Shown here piece by piece: positions 25,130 through 36,005 of a DNA stretch of 64,000 nucleotides. The stretch is from Gracilaria domingensis (Eukaryota; Rhodophyta; Florideophyceae; Gracilariales; Gracilariaceae), in the NCBI GenBank assembly GCA_022539475.1, contig VCMS01000194.1:1-64000 (forward strand). Direction: 5' to 3'. The notes below the pieces were generated by a model that was given only the letters and a program-made list of their open reading frames with translations, was not told the origin of the DNA and did not search any database. A program made the translations under genes and the position numbers. How positions within the stretch are numbered: the first letter of the stretch is position 1; each line of letters starts with the position of its first letter.

Positions 25130-26270
25130 GGCATCCGCAATACAAACCGTATCAAGGGAGCACAACAAATTGATATCGACTACTTCTGCAGGGGAAAAGT
25201 TTTGCGACCTTTTCTCACAGTTCAGAAATTTGAAAAGAGATATAGCATAACTAGAACGATTTACGAAAAACCATCAACCGCAATTTTCTCTACAGATGAA
25301 TACTTCTTACAGCATGAAGATGCTACACGCAGGAAAGGGGCTACAACGGATCAAAAAATGACTGTTGCCCTGTTTCAGTTGAGCTCAAGTGTAGCGGCTG
25401 ACATTCTTGCTTCTTAAATAAGGCTTCATGAGTGAACTGTATCGGAAATAATGAAGAGGTTTTGTCGAACCGTTGTAAAATGTTTCAGAGACGAGCGCTT
25501 TTCAAGACCAATGGTGGTTTAGATAAAGCGAATAGCATCTGACTATGCTCAGTTAGGATTTCCGCCGTGTATCGGGGCGCCCTACTGTTCCGCATGGGAA
25601 TGAGTCAACTGTCCTGTTGGATAGCAGGGCCAACATACTGAGAAGGGAGGGAAGCCAATGCTTCGTATGGAGCTAGTTTGCGATGATAGACTGCGAATAT
25701 GGCACGTTATGTTTAGCTCACCAGGTGCGAAGAATGACATTTCTATAATGTCGAAGAGTTCTTTATTCAACGATGTTAGAAACGGGAAGTGGCCACTTGT
25801 TGCTCCATCTGTCTCTATTGCTGACACAGTAATAGACGGGCCGTATTACCTCACAGACGCCAAATATCCTAGGCTTCGCATCCTTGCGAAGCCTCATCCA
25901 CACCCTCGCTCGAACAAGGCTCGGCTCTATACATCTGGTCATAGTTCGGCTCGTAACGCTGTTAAGCGCCTCTTTGCCGCGCTTTATGAACAGTTCGACA
26001 TTCTTGACCGTCCTGCCAGACTCGCTCAATTCAAAGATTTGAATGATACTGTGCTTCGCTGAACAATTCTGCGCAACATGATTGCTGAAGAGCCATCGTA
26101 CAGCGGCACTGCAAAGTTCAGAATGGGACAAAATGAATTGCAAACCATTGAAACTTTATACGATAATACTGCTCACCTTGAGTGTGTTTCTGAGCAGGCA
26201 GCGCTTTGTAGATCTTTACTGGATCCAATTGAATGTTAAGACGATACTCAGGAGCTGCAGCAGGCTTTGA
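25130..26270 (+). pseudogene. PIF/Harbinger-type transposase, interrupted
   Basis: Plus-strand text carries the PIF/Harbinger DDE family layout. An N-terminal helical part (about 25200-25417) has QKMTVALFQLSSS. GFPPCIGAPYCSAWE lies at about 25557-25602. The core ELVCDDRLRIWHVMFSSPGAKNDISIMS lies at about 25670-25757, with LFNDVRNGKWP following. A C-terminal PYYLTDAKYP...HSSARNAVKRLFAALYEQF stretch ends near 26062. The nuclease would work with a Myb/SANT partner, a candidate for which is encoded convergently at 26216-27280. A TGA follows AWE where the family has a Trp, a stop falls near 25417, and the frame changes near 25560-25660, so the copy is inactive. Confidence 0.78.
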
Positions 26271-27280
26271 AAGAGAACTTCTGGAATGCGAATGGCGATT
26301 CCGACGCTTAAAGCCTTGAAGGTATCCTCCGAACAAAACTGTGACTGTGACACTGAGCTCAGCTGGAGCAGGGTGAGCGAAGTGTGCGAATTGTTGTTCT
26401 TTAAATCGGATGATATGTTCACATCACCAGAGAATTCAATTCTTGCCTTCCTTTTGGCATTCGTATCCGCCTCAGCGTTCTCCAGGCGATGTAGTAGACG
26501 TGTGCACATAAAGTCCTGTATTTTTGCTTTCTCTTTCTCAGATACCAAAGCTACAGCCCCAAGTAGTTTCAGCGTCATCTCCCACTCAAGCTTTTCCCAC
26601 TGCAGAGCTGTTTTCCCCCTCGCGACTCTTGCCTTCTCTTTCACAGAGTTCTCCAAAAACTCCTGGATTCTCTTCATAGTATGCGCGACGCCCTCCTCGC
26701 TACCACCTTCCGTTTTCTTTCTGCTCGTCTCATTCTTTATCTTTCAAGCTTTGGTTCCTAACGAACGTTCATTCTTCACATTATCACGTTTTTCAGTCTC
26801 CTCAACCCCTCCGCTTGCAACATTGTAGCCTGAGTGTTGAGGAAAGTGAACGGGACCTTGAACTTGAAGGGCTTCTGTATGTGGTAATGAGCGTTGCGGA
26901 CGGAATCAAAGAAGTGAGAAACAGACTGGCTGCCGTCACGTTGTAAAAGATCTGCTCATCGAATGTTCTCATCTCCAGGATTCCCAGTTAGCTTCATGCT
27001 GATAACTCTTTCATAGCAAGCTTTGTATGTACACTCAGCTCTATCTTGTAAATCTCGTCCCAGTTTTTACGGCAGCCGTCCGATGAGCGCCCATCCCACC
27101 TGCGGCTGTCTAGACTGCAACCAATCTTCTGCAAGCTACAAGCATCTCTTGGCCTAGCTTTGTCTTTGAAGAATATGGAACATATGCGGTTATCATGCTC
27201 CGCCGCAGAAATTCCCGACCCGATTGATGCATCGGAGGACGCTGCAGCAGCAGCTCGGACTAGGGCTATCGTCTCCTCTT
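26216..27280 (-). pseudogene. Harbinger-associated Myb/SANT-like protein
   Basis: The minus-strand text at about 27125-27040 reads GCSLDSRRWDGRSSDGCRKN, followed by W-D-E-I-Y-K. This is the spacing of a trihelix/SANT DNA-binding domain. The C-terminal part (26677-26216) is a charged helix-rich tail (WEKLEWEMTLKLLGAVALVS) suggesting a coiled coil. In Harbinger elements a second gene of this type binds the ends and imports the transposase. Here it is convergent with the transposase and overlaps its 3' end. The middle is broken by stops and frame changes. Confidence 0.55.
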
Positions 27281-28614
27281 AGTCCTACGCAATACTACGG
27301 CCTTTAGACTGCAGATGCGGTCCCCGTGCATGCGTTCTACCTTCTCCCGTTGAGATCTCGGCGCGCTCATTGACTTCCCTCTGATGTCCCTTCTCGAGCG
27401 GCGCATTTACACCCTCCCCTCCAGAGCTTTTCTCGGTTTCTTGCGCCATTGCGACAGTAATGGTGAAAAACCTTTGAGTTGCAGAAAAATTTTGCACGTC
27501 AGGCTCCAGTACTGTCCTACTACATCGCCATAGATTTTATACCCAGGAAGCGAAGTACAGCTGCTTTGTAGTGTGCGCATGTGAATGTAACATTCCTGTT
27601 TGCCTTGTTTTCTACTTGTCCCTTCCCGCGAAGGACAAATTCGAAGCAACATGCGAAGACACATTCCTATCCCCCCTCATTGCAAACAACCTGGGCGCCA
27701 ATTATTGTCAACGCATGCCTGCGAGAGCTTCGTAGTGGCAACGCCAACGATGTTGTGCAGAAGTGGGTGCGTATCTGGGGTGCACTCTTTGCTGGATGGA
27801 GTACTTAGCGGTAGCTGCCGCGGCAGCTGCACTGGAACTAGCCGCTTTAGCAACTTGGGCATTGCTCGACCTTTTTAACGACAAAGTGATGCTCGTAGCG
27901 AGACTATGTGCGGGCGGAAAATTATGTCGCTACTTGGGCGCCTGTGAGTGCAGATAGAAGACAGAATCAATGGCCTGCTCTCTCCGCAGCACGGGCAGTG
28001 AGGCAGGACTCGACAGCGAAAGAGCGGGGTCTTGTAACTTTGGGGGCATTGAAATGGGCAGAGCTTCTGGGCAAAAGGAGGAGTGAGGGATGAGAAGAGT
28101 GACAGAGTTGGAGTTTGTGGGGCTTGTGACCATCGGAGTGACCGTAAGTGAGGCTGAGATAGAAGGCACTGGTGTGACAGTGCGCATGGAGCCAGCTAGA
28201 CAAAAAAAGTGGGTGGGCGCTGGCGAAGACGTTTGGGAGGCTATAGCCTATAGACAAGCTAGTGCGGCGGCGATTTGTGGGGTGGGTGCGTTGATGGCGG
28301 TGGGAACGGGTGCGTTCACTGACATAATGGGGTCGGCCGCCGTGCTGCTAGCGCGCTCTTCGGCAAGGAGACCTGAGTAGACTTGGGACGTGTTACAATT
28401 GAAGTATTCGAGAAGCTCAGAGTTAACGTTGTTGAGTAGATCGCTGGTGTTGATACCCTCGAGCGCAAATGGGGCAATGGACAATTAGGGAACTGCGGCG
28501 GCAGCGGCGGCGACAGTGAAATCTAACACGGGCCGCATGACGAGCGCGACAGAGCGGGACGTATTGGAGAGAAAGGCCTCGGAGAATGGGGGTGCGGCGT
28601 CAGAGGCGGGCCGA
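27281..28614. other. Unassigned, left flank of the nest
   Basis: Open frames on both strands (for example 28090-28380 plus, 27967-28257 minus) are Ala/Ser/Pro-rich and GC-skewed, without a recognisable domain. Alanine-coding GCG/GCC runs near 28490-28515 make long frames likely by chance. This could be the eroded end of the Harbinger element or host spacer. Confidence 0.35.
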
Positions 28615-28619
28615 AGTGG
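28615..28619. repeat. E3 target-site duplication, left
   Basis: AGTGG, matching 60321-60325 next to the far end of E3. Confidence 0.85.
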
Positions 28620-29182
28620 TGCAGTATAGTACACCCGATCGGTGAGCGCTCTAATCGACCAACTGGTGACGTTACCTGGCTCTGAGCACGGGTGTCCACT
28701 GTACCACGTGGGACGCGTATGGGCACGGACGGCAAGGACTAATTTTCATTAATTTAGAATTAATATTTGCTAAGTAGTATAGATATGTGGCCGGGGTGGC
28801 GCACCACAAGTGCACCTCCCGGTGGCCCACGTGGCATTAGGCCCGTAAGAGCCGGAGGGGCGCTGGGGGTTACTAGACCCCCGAGGCGCCATCCTCCTAC
28901 ACCTGATGGTAAATTCAAGCACCAACTAAGCTAAAGTGATACCAGCTCGGTTCTGCAGTCACCAATTGGTAGGTCTCGTCGTCCTCTGTTAGTTTTGCTG
29001 ACCTCGCAGGTTATACGAGCCTGCCGCACACCAGTGCAGGCGTATTTACCACTTGGTCGCCGTGCACTATAGGCAACGGTGGGTGCTGCCGACCTATTAG
29101 GTGTCACGCGTTTCAACCATCCGCAGGGTCGATCCCAAGTAGAGCTCTCCACTCACAACTCGCACCGTCCGGTTATACCACA
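28620..29182 (+). repeat. E3 5' LTR
   Basis: 563 bp, starting TGCAGTATAGTAC and ending GGTTATACCACA. It contains an AT-rich patch (28745-28790) and a strong GC hairpin (about 28857-28892). Aligned by eye to the split 3' LTR. Confidence 0.9.
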
Positions 29183-29187
29183 TATTT

Positions 29188-29205
29188 TGATCTCCCGACC
29201 TAGAA
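29188..29205 (+). promoter_or_regulatory. E3 primer-binding site
   Basis: TGATCTCCCGACCTAGAA, five nucleotides after the 5' LTR; a close variant of the site in E1, E2 and E4. Confidence 0.65.
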
Positions 29206-29206
29206 T

Positions 29207-31400
29207 TTGTGTATTACCAAGTGGTTTTCGAAAGGAAGGGTTTGGAAGTCACGAGATACTCGAGTGGTTCGGTTCCCGATGCCGAAGCAATTTGCTCCGA
29301 CGCCAGTTACCGAAATGGAGAAACGGAGCGTGCGTCACCCAAAAAGGGCGCCGAGCACTCCACGAAGTAGCCACCCCGCAAGGGGCTCAGTGTCCTACCC
29401 GGTGTTGCATAACCCGGAGGACCTGATTCAGAAGGAACGCCCACCGAGGGGGAAGAAGTTAGACCGAGAGGCTGGGGGCCCCTCGACCCTTCCCTGGGCT
29501 GACCAAGTGGACGAAGGGGCAGGCTTTGCCACGGAGGATCCAGCTCGTGTAACAAGCCCAGTGGTAGACCAAAGGGAGGTCCCAGTCGGACCGCGGCTGG
29601 ACCTGAACGAGGTCACCCGAGTGGTAGTTGATCGAGCCTCTCAGGAAGTTCTCGACAAGGTACCCGTGCTGTTGTTACAATACCTCGAGAACGAGGTAAG
29701 AGGACACATTGACCGATTGGTTATGCTGGCTTTACAGCAGCACGGAGCGAAGCTTCAACCGGAGATGATGGCCCAGGCCGCCCTCATGGAGCATGCACCC
29801 TTGCCAGCTGTAGATGGCACGAAACCACTTGGTATTCTCTATCCTAACCTTCCGACACAACGGATTGGTGAAGGATTTATCGACCGCATGGGGAAAGGGG
29901 AAGAGCCTCCTGGCATGGAGGGCCCGAAATACGTATACCACCCCCAACCCACTGGTGTAGCTCCGTCAGGACTACGTGGTGGAGACCCTGATGGAGATTC
30001 GTCAAGATCAGGAGACGAGCGTCGACGTAAACCAAATGGTTAGAGGAAGAAGACAAAAAGGGGGAAGAGGAAGAGTCGCCGGTCAGACTCGGATTCTTCG
30101 TCCTCAGAAACAGCTTTGGATTCGTCAGGAGACGACGACCGTAAAGGTTCTAGACGCAAGAGGAAGGACTCTCGCCTGAAGAGAGGGAAGAACTCCGGCA
30201 AAGATAAAACCAAACGGTGTAATACTTCGGACTCAACTTCCGACGAGGAGACTGACCTAGAGGTACTTACAGCGCTAAATGATTTATTCACCAAAGCGGT
30301 TGACTACCGCACATACAGGTTAGAGAACAGACAGGCTGAGTATACCAAAGAGGTAGCTCAGATATAACGAAGCATCATAGGAAGCTTCGTTTCCAATTAG
30401 GTGAGAGTCGCTTCAACGGGGACGACCGTATCGCGATCATTGACTTCTTTCAGAGGTTCAAGATCGCGTGTGATCAAAACAGGTTTTCAGAGGCACCGAC
30501 CATGTGTTTGTTCCAATATTACCTAAACGGTCAGGCTGGAGCTTTGCTCCATAGCCGCCTCCGAAAAATATCATGGCGATGGACGAAGACCAAACGGAAA
30601 TGTTGACGACATACCCACAAGTGGTCAACTTCCTACTGGAAACCTATGCGACTGATGAGGTAATTCAGGAGGCGTACGCAGAGGTGCTCGCATATCTCCA
30701 GCGCGCGGGACAAACCGACCTGGAATTGGCTCGCTCCCTATGGGCGCTGGCCTCCCGCCGTGGAAGCGTCTTTACTACCAAGATATTGAAATCGATGTAC
30801 GCCGACAACGTAGTGAAATCCATCCGATCAAAGGTTCGCAACTACCTGGCCTCTAACCGCCCGGTTGACTGCAACGCACTAGCCCGCCATGCACAGGGTC
30901 TAGGCGATATGGTTCGGTCAGGCGCTCGGAAGGAGTCCGTACCACTTGGCAAAACATCGAAGGAGAAAGGGAAAACCAAGCGGTCCGTGTTCGACGTGGA
31001 GGAATAAGAGACCACTACGGATGAGGCGTCCACAAAATATGCCTCTCAGGGTCACCGAGTCCATTTGGTGCACGCACCGAAGACGACTAGATAGCACGGT
31101 AATACCTCGTGGTCGAGCTCGCTATCAAGCGAGCCCCATTCGAGGCAAACCCCAACTCCACCGTCCCAGGTATCCGTGCCGGTTAGTCCGGTCCTAGCGG
31201 TGCCATACAACCGATATGGGAGCAACGGACCGCTCCGCAGCAACGGAGTGCCGCACCCACAGGAGGTCTTCCCCATTCGCGCGCGTCCTCGCTCGCGATG
31301 AAGGACCCCGCTACCGGAAATCTCCTATGCTGGTTTTGCTTGTCGCCACACCACTTGGCAACAGCGTGCCCAAGGGTGGCGCCGCAAAACAGGAACGCTC
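29207..31400 (+). pseudogene. E3 gag region
   Basis: A Pro/basic N-terminal part is followed by a Ser/Asp/Arg-rich linker (about 29990-30250), a capsid-like part (about 30400-31000) with TTYPQVVNFLLETYAT, and a zinc knuckle at 31328-31369 (C-x2-C-x4-H-x4-C). The knuckle binds the element's RNA in the particle. Distantly related to gag of E1 and E2. Broken a few times. Confidence 0.8.
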
Positions 31401-31599
31401 TCCTGACTGCTCGCCAACAGAAGCACCAGGACATATTCGGGCCCACAGCGCCGAGCGCAGGCACGGGACACGCAAATGCGCGCCCCAACGCCTCCACACC
31501 TCGTCAGGTACACATCATCGCGGAGCGGGACCAACCAGATCCCGTCCCGCAGGCAGAAAACGCCGAGCAGTTGGAATAGAGGCCATCCCCAACTTTCCG

Positions 31600-34500
31600 A
31601 ATGCGGAAGGCCTTCCAGAACCAAGTGGTGCAAGTATGGACGATTACCAATTGGTTACAGGGGACGAGAGCCTTACGAGTGGCACCGAACCAGTATGCTT
31701 TCTCAAGCATAGTAACTATAAGGTAAACGTCACCCTCGGGTTTACTTCTAATCACTTGGTACCATGCGTCACTGTCCTCGACACTGGCGCAGGACCTAAT
31801 CTGGTGAATGCCAAACTATTATCTAACCGAAAAATTGATAAGCTTCGGCCCTGTACACTAACTAACCCACTGGTGGATGCTAACAGCAAACCACTGACTG
31901 TCATGGGAGCGCTTGCCATAATGGTATTGATTGAAACCATGAAAGTGCGTGTTCGATTCATAGTGGTCAACCAATTGGCCACAGACTGTATCTTGGGAAT
32001 ACCTTTTATAGACCAGCACGTCAGGGCAATTTTCCAACGCTCCAAGACGGTAGTGTTCCACAACCTTCCCCCTATCGCCATTATTGGTAACCACAAGGGC
32101 ACCTCTCCGAGGGACAAGGGCATTAGACACCAACTGATTCCCGAAAACACACTTTCCAACAAGGTGCGACTAGTAAAGGCGGTCACCATACCACCGATAA
32201 ACTACTTGGTAGTGCAGGTGACATGCCACAAACCCGGCCTGTAATCCATTCAGAACCATTCACGGCTGGCCGAGCGACACATGACCTTAATGGCAAATGG
32301 CATAGTCGATAATATACCGACGAAACCGTTTCAGGTCTACCTCAGTAATTTCAGCAACCGCCCGGTCAAGCTGCCCAAGCACACCAGAATTGATCTGGCC
32401 CTACCAGCCCCTCGTACGATCTTTACAATCACACCACAATGGCTCCACGAGGTCGTGAACGCTAAGGAGGGGGAAGGCAGCGCCGATTCGCCGCAAACAG
32501 ACCATGTGGAGCGGCAATACCACAAATTTGAGCTCGGCCCTGTGGGCAACTGGAAAACGGAGGTGAATATATGCCTTGAAGGGGAAGAGCTTAGAGCTCG
32601 GATCCTTGGACTCTTGGAGCCATTCAGTACCATGTGGTCGGGAAAGCTGGGAGCCATTAAGGCCACCCAGCATAGGATTGACCTCAAACCAGACTCCCGT
32701 CCCATCCACCAACAGCCATACCGCGCGGGGCATAAGGCCCGAGAGATAAAGCTGGAGGAGGTGGAGCGAATGCTCCGTGAGGGGGTGATAGAGCCGGCCA
32801 ACTCGGAATGGGCTAGCCCTGTCGTGCTAGTCCAAAAACCAGGAGAGACCCGTATGAGGTTCTGTATTGAATACAGATAACTGAACCCTGTAACGGTAAG
32901 GGACTCATACCCCTTCCTGACGATGTATGAATGCATTGACTCCTTAGGAGATGCGCTCATCTTCCCCACACTGGACTCGAACTGCGGTTATTGGCAGATC
33001 GGAATACCAGAAGGTGATAGTGATAAGACCGCGTTTACATGCCATGCAGGTCTTCACCGTTTCTTACGCATGCCGTTCGGTCTAAGAAACGCCCCACCCA
33101 CCTTTCAACGAGCATTGGACATTATCCTGTCCAAGGTGAAGTGGACGACCGCACTGGTATATATCCATGATGTATTCATCTACTCGAAGTCCATTGAAGA
33201 GCACTTCTCGCACGTCCAGGTGGTGTTAGAATTGCTACAAAAAGCAGGCGTGACCCTCAAGCTAAAGAAAAGTATGTTCTTAACCAAGAGGTAAAGTACC
33301 TCGGGCAAATTATAAGCGCAGGGAAATTCGAGGTGACCAAACGGAATATCCGAGCGGTACAGGAAGCGAAGCTCCCAACGTCGCAGACAGACATACGATC
33401 CTTCATAGGTCTATGCCACGTATACCGTCCGTTCATAAAGGGGTTCGCAAAGATAGCTGCACCCCTGAACCGCAGGTTACACAAGAGGCAACCCACACAC
33501 TTTGACCACTTGGAAGAGGACGAGGTAGATGCGTTCTACACCGTGAAAGCAGCGCTTCTCTCCCCACCGGTATTGGCACTGCCCAAGACGGGTCTCCCGT
33601 AAACGCTGGACACGGACGCATCGGACACCCAAATAGGTTGCTGCCTCATGCAAGAGCAGCAGGACGGCACGCTCGCACCGATTGGATATTGGAGTAGAGC
33701 CCTGAACCAAGCGGAGCAGAACTACACCGTAACGGAAAAACAGTGCCTAGCGGTTTTCTGGAGTATGCTCATGCTACTTCCTTACCTATATGGTGTACGT
33801 TTCACGCTCCGAACGGATCATGACTCTTTGAGGTGGATATTAGGTTTTGCGGACGCATCTGGCCGTTTGGCCCGATGGTACCTGAGACTCTCAGGGTTCG
33901 AGTACGATGTGCAGTACCGCCCGGGGATCAAACACCAGGTAGCTGACGCCATGTCGCGCTTGAACACCAATGGGTTAGATACAGAACCCGTGGAAGACGA
34001 TATCCCGTGCTTCACAGTGGAGACGACAAGCCGAGAGGTCAAAGAGGTCCTAAGGGGATACTGGGATGATGATAACGCGCACCAAGTCGCAGGGGAGGCT
34101 CTCCTCCCTGTGAAGGAAGGGGAGCATGCCCTAATCACCCGTGAGGAATTTCTGCGAGAACAAGCGACCGATAGGTTGTGCAAGACGCTCGCCGACGTAC
34201 TAGGAAAGATGGACTCTCAGTTCGATATCGACCACAATGGGTACCTGGTACGACGCTCTCCCTCAGACGGAGCTCTCCAGAAGGTCGTACCTGAGTCATT
34301 AAGACAAAGAGTGTTGTATCTCTCGCACAACCCGCGGCTGTCGGGACACCCCGGAGCCACGCGGTTGTACTACACCCTTCGGAGGCAATTCTACTGGCCG
34401 CACATGGCTAACGATGTATATACGCACGTGGCGCAGTGCAACTCGTGCATGAAGACCCGAAGGGGGGTTAGGAAGCACAAGAAGTACCTGAAGCTATTCC

Positions 34501-35510
34501 CGGCGGCGGGGGCGCTAGAGTTTGTCGCCATCAACATACTCGGGCACCTGCCAAGAACCTCAGAGGGTTATCGCTTTGTGATAGTCATAACCGATAGGTT
34601 CACAAAGCTAACGAGAGTGATATTTCTCAAGAACCAAACGGCGACCACCCTGGCGACAGCCTTCTTGGAAAACTGGGTTTACCCGTACGGCGCCCCCATC
34701 TACTTACTGACCGATAATGGTTCGAACTTAGCTTCAAAGTTCTTCGAAGGCGTTTGCACCATGTTGGGGACTAAGCACTACTTCACTACGGCCTGTCACT
34801 CACAAACTAAGGGCAAAGTGGAGAGATTCAACAAGACCCTAGTGGCGCGCTTACGTCATTATGTGGAGGAACATCAAACCTCGTGGTCTGAGTACGTACA
34901 GCCATTGACGTTTGCGTACAACCTCCAGGTCCATAGACTCACGCAAACGGCACCCTTTGACCTGGTACTGTCGCGCACAGCACAGGGTATCGTTGTCCAG
35001 GAGGGAACAGAATGCTCCGAAGCAGCAGGTACGCTTACCCCCGCGAAGGTCAAAAGGACGATACTCCAGAAGCTGCGCACCGCCTTGGCGCACTCCAAGA
35101 GTAAGATGACGGCGGCCCAGGAGCGATACAAAGCCGACTATGACGGTCAGGTGAGTAAGATAACCAAAGTGGTAGAAGGAGATATGGCCTTTCTGGACGT
35201 CCCACCCAAAGGTAAACCACCAACCCCAGCGGAAGTGGAGGACGATGCACGAATTGATGAGGACATCAATTTCAAACTACTACTATTGAAGTCAACGGGA
35301 CCCTACAGGGTCGTCCGCTCGGATAAGCACACCGCTACGCTTATGATGGATGGGTTGGAGAATACCGTCTCCATCGACAGAGTTGTCAAAACGGCGCAGG
35401 CTGCCACCCAGCCAGAACCACCACTGGTCGCCCACCTCAACAGCCGGAGCCGAAACCAGAGGGAACCCCTGAGGCCACGGCGGAAAGCACACCAAGGGGG
35501 ATAGCGCCCA
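31600..35510 (+). pseudogene. E3 pol region (protease, RT, RNase H, integrase)
   Basis: Protease with the DTGAGPN active-site motif near 31780; RT about 32590-33290, with QPYRAG and SPVVLVQKPGETRMRFC; RNase H about 33600-33990. Integrase follows at about 34290-35010 with HPGATRLYY, CNSC, ITDRFTKL, LLTDNGSN and HSQTKGKVERFNKTL. The integrase half is well preserved. Related to E2 pol throughout. A few breaks. Confidence 0.85.
32462..32474 (+). promoter_or_regulatory. E3 internal polypurine tract, protease/RT side
   Basis: CTAAGGAGGGGGA, coding for KEGEG in the element's frame and nearly identical to the tract at 35864-35876. Confidence 0.5.
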
Positions 35511-35649
35511 CGAAAACCGTAACGGCTGACCCCACGGGCCCGGCGACACAAGTGACACCGGGGGACGAGCCACAGCGAGACCAACAGGCCACACTACCAA
35601 CGGAGAGTCACACACGCCATGACGAAACGGAAAACTCACATCCTCGAGT

Positions 35650-35830
35650 AGACAGTCAGGAATGTGCCATCGATACCATTGTAGGTCACGAGCACACACA
35701 CCACAGGAGGTATCCGCTATAGGGTCAGGTGGTATGGATGGTCACCAGAGTATGACTCCATGGAACGACCTGTTCATATCCGCAACAACTTCATTATTAG
35801 GTATTGGCGTAAACAAGGGCGAACGCCCCC
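35650..35830 (+). pseudogene. E3 chromodomain-like region
   Basis: The post-integrase text contains RWYGWSPEYDSMERP, the core of retroelement chromodomains (aromatic residues, W..PEYD..E). These read methylated histone tails and steer integration. It is the counterpart of the E2 chromodomain at 42404-42757. Confidence 0.6.
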
Positions 35831-35863
35831 ACCAAATGCCTTGGCCCCACGTGGTACGCGACG

Positions 35864-35876
35864 CTAAGGAGGGGGG
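35864..35876 (+). promoter_or_regulatory. E3 internal polypurine tract, 3' of the chromodomain
   Basis: CTAAGGAGGGGGG continues into a GGTG run; same core as at 32462. Confidence 0.5.
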
Positions 35877-36005
35877 GGTGTGGAAGCCCTTGAAAGCCAC
35901 AAGGAAAGCTAACAGCGAACTAACCTAACAGGAAACCATAACAGGAAACACCACAAGATACTTTATTAGTCGAGAAGGGCCCACAAGAGCTAACCACGAG
36001 GTAAC

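Noticed and set aside
28090-28484. Alanine-rich frames on both strands left of E3
   Set aside because: Driven by GCG/GCC-rich composition; no domain, and both strands are equally open.
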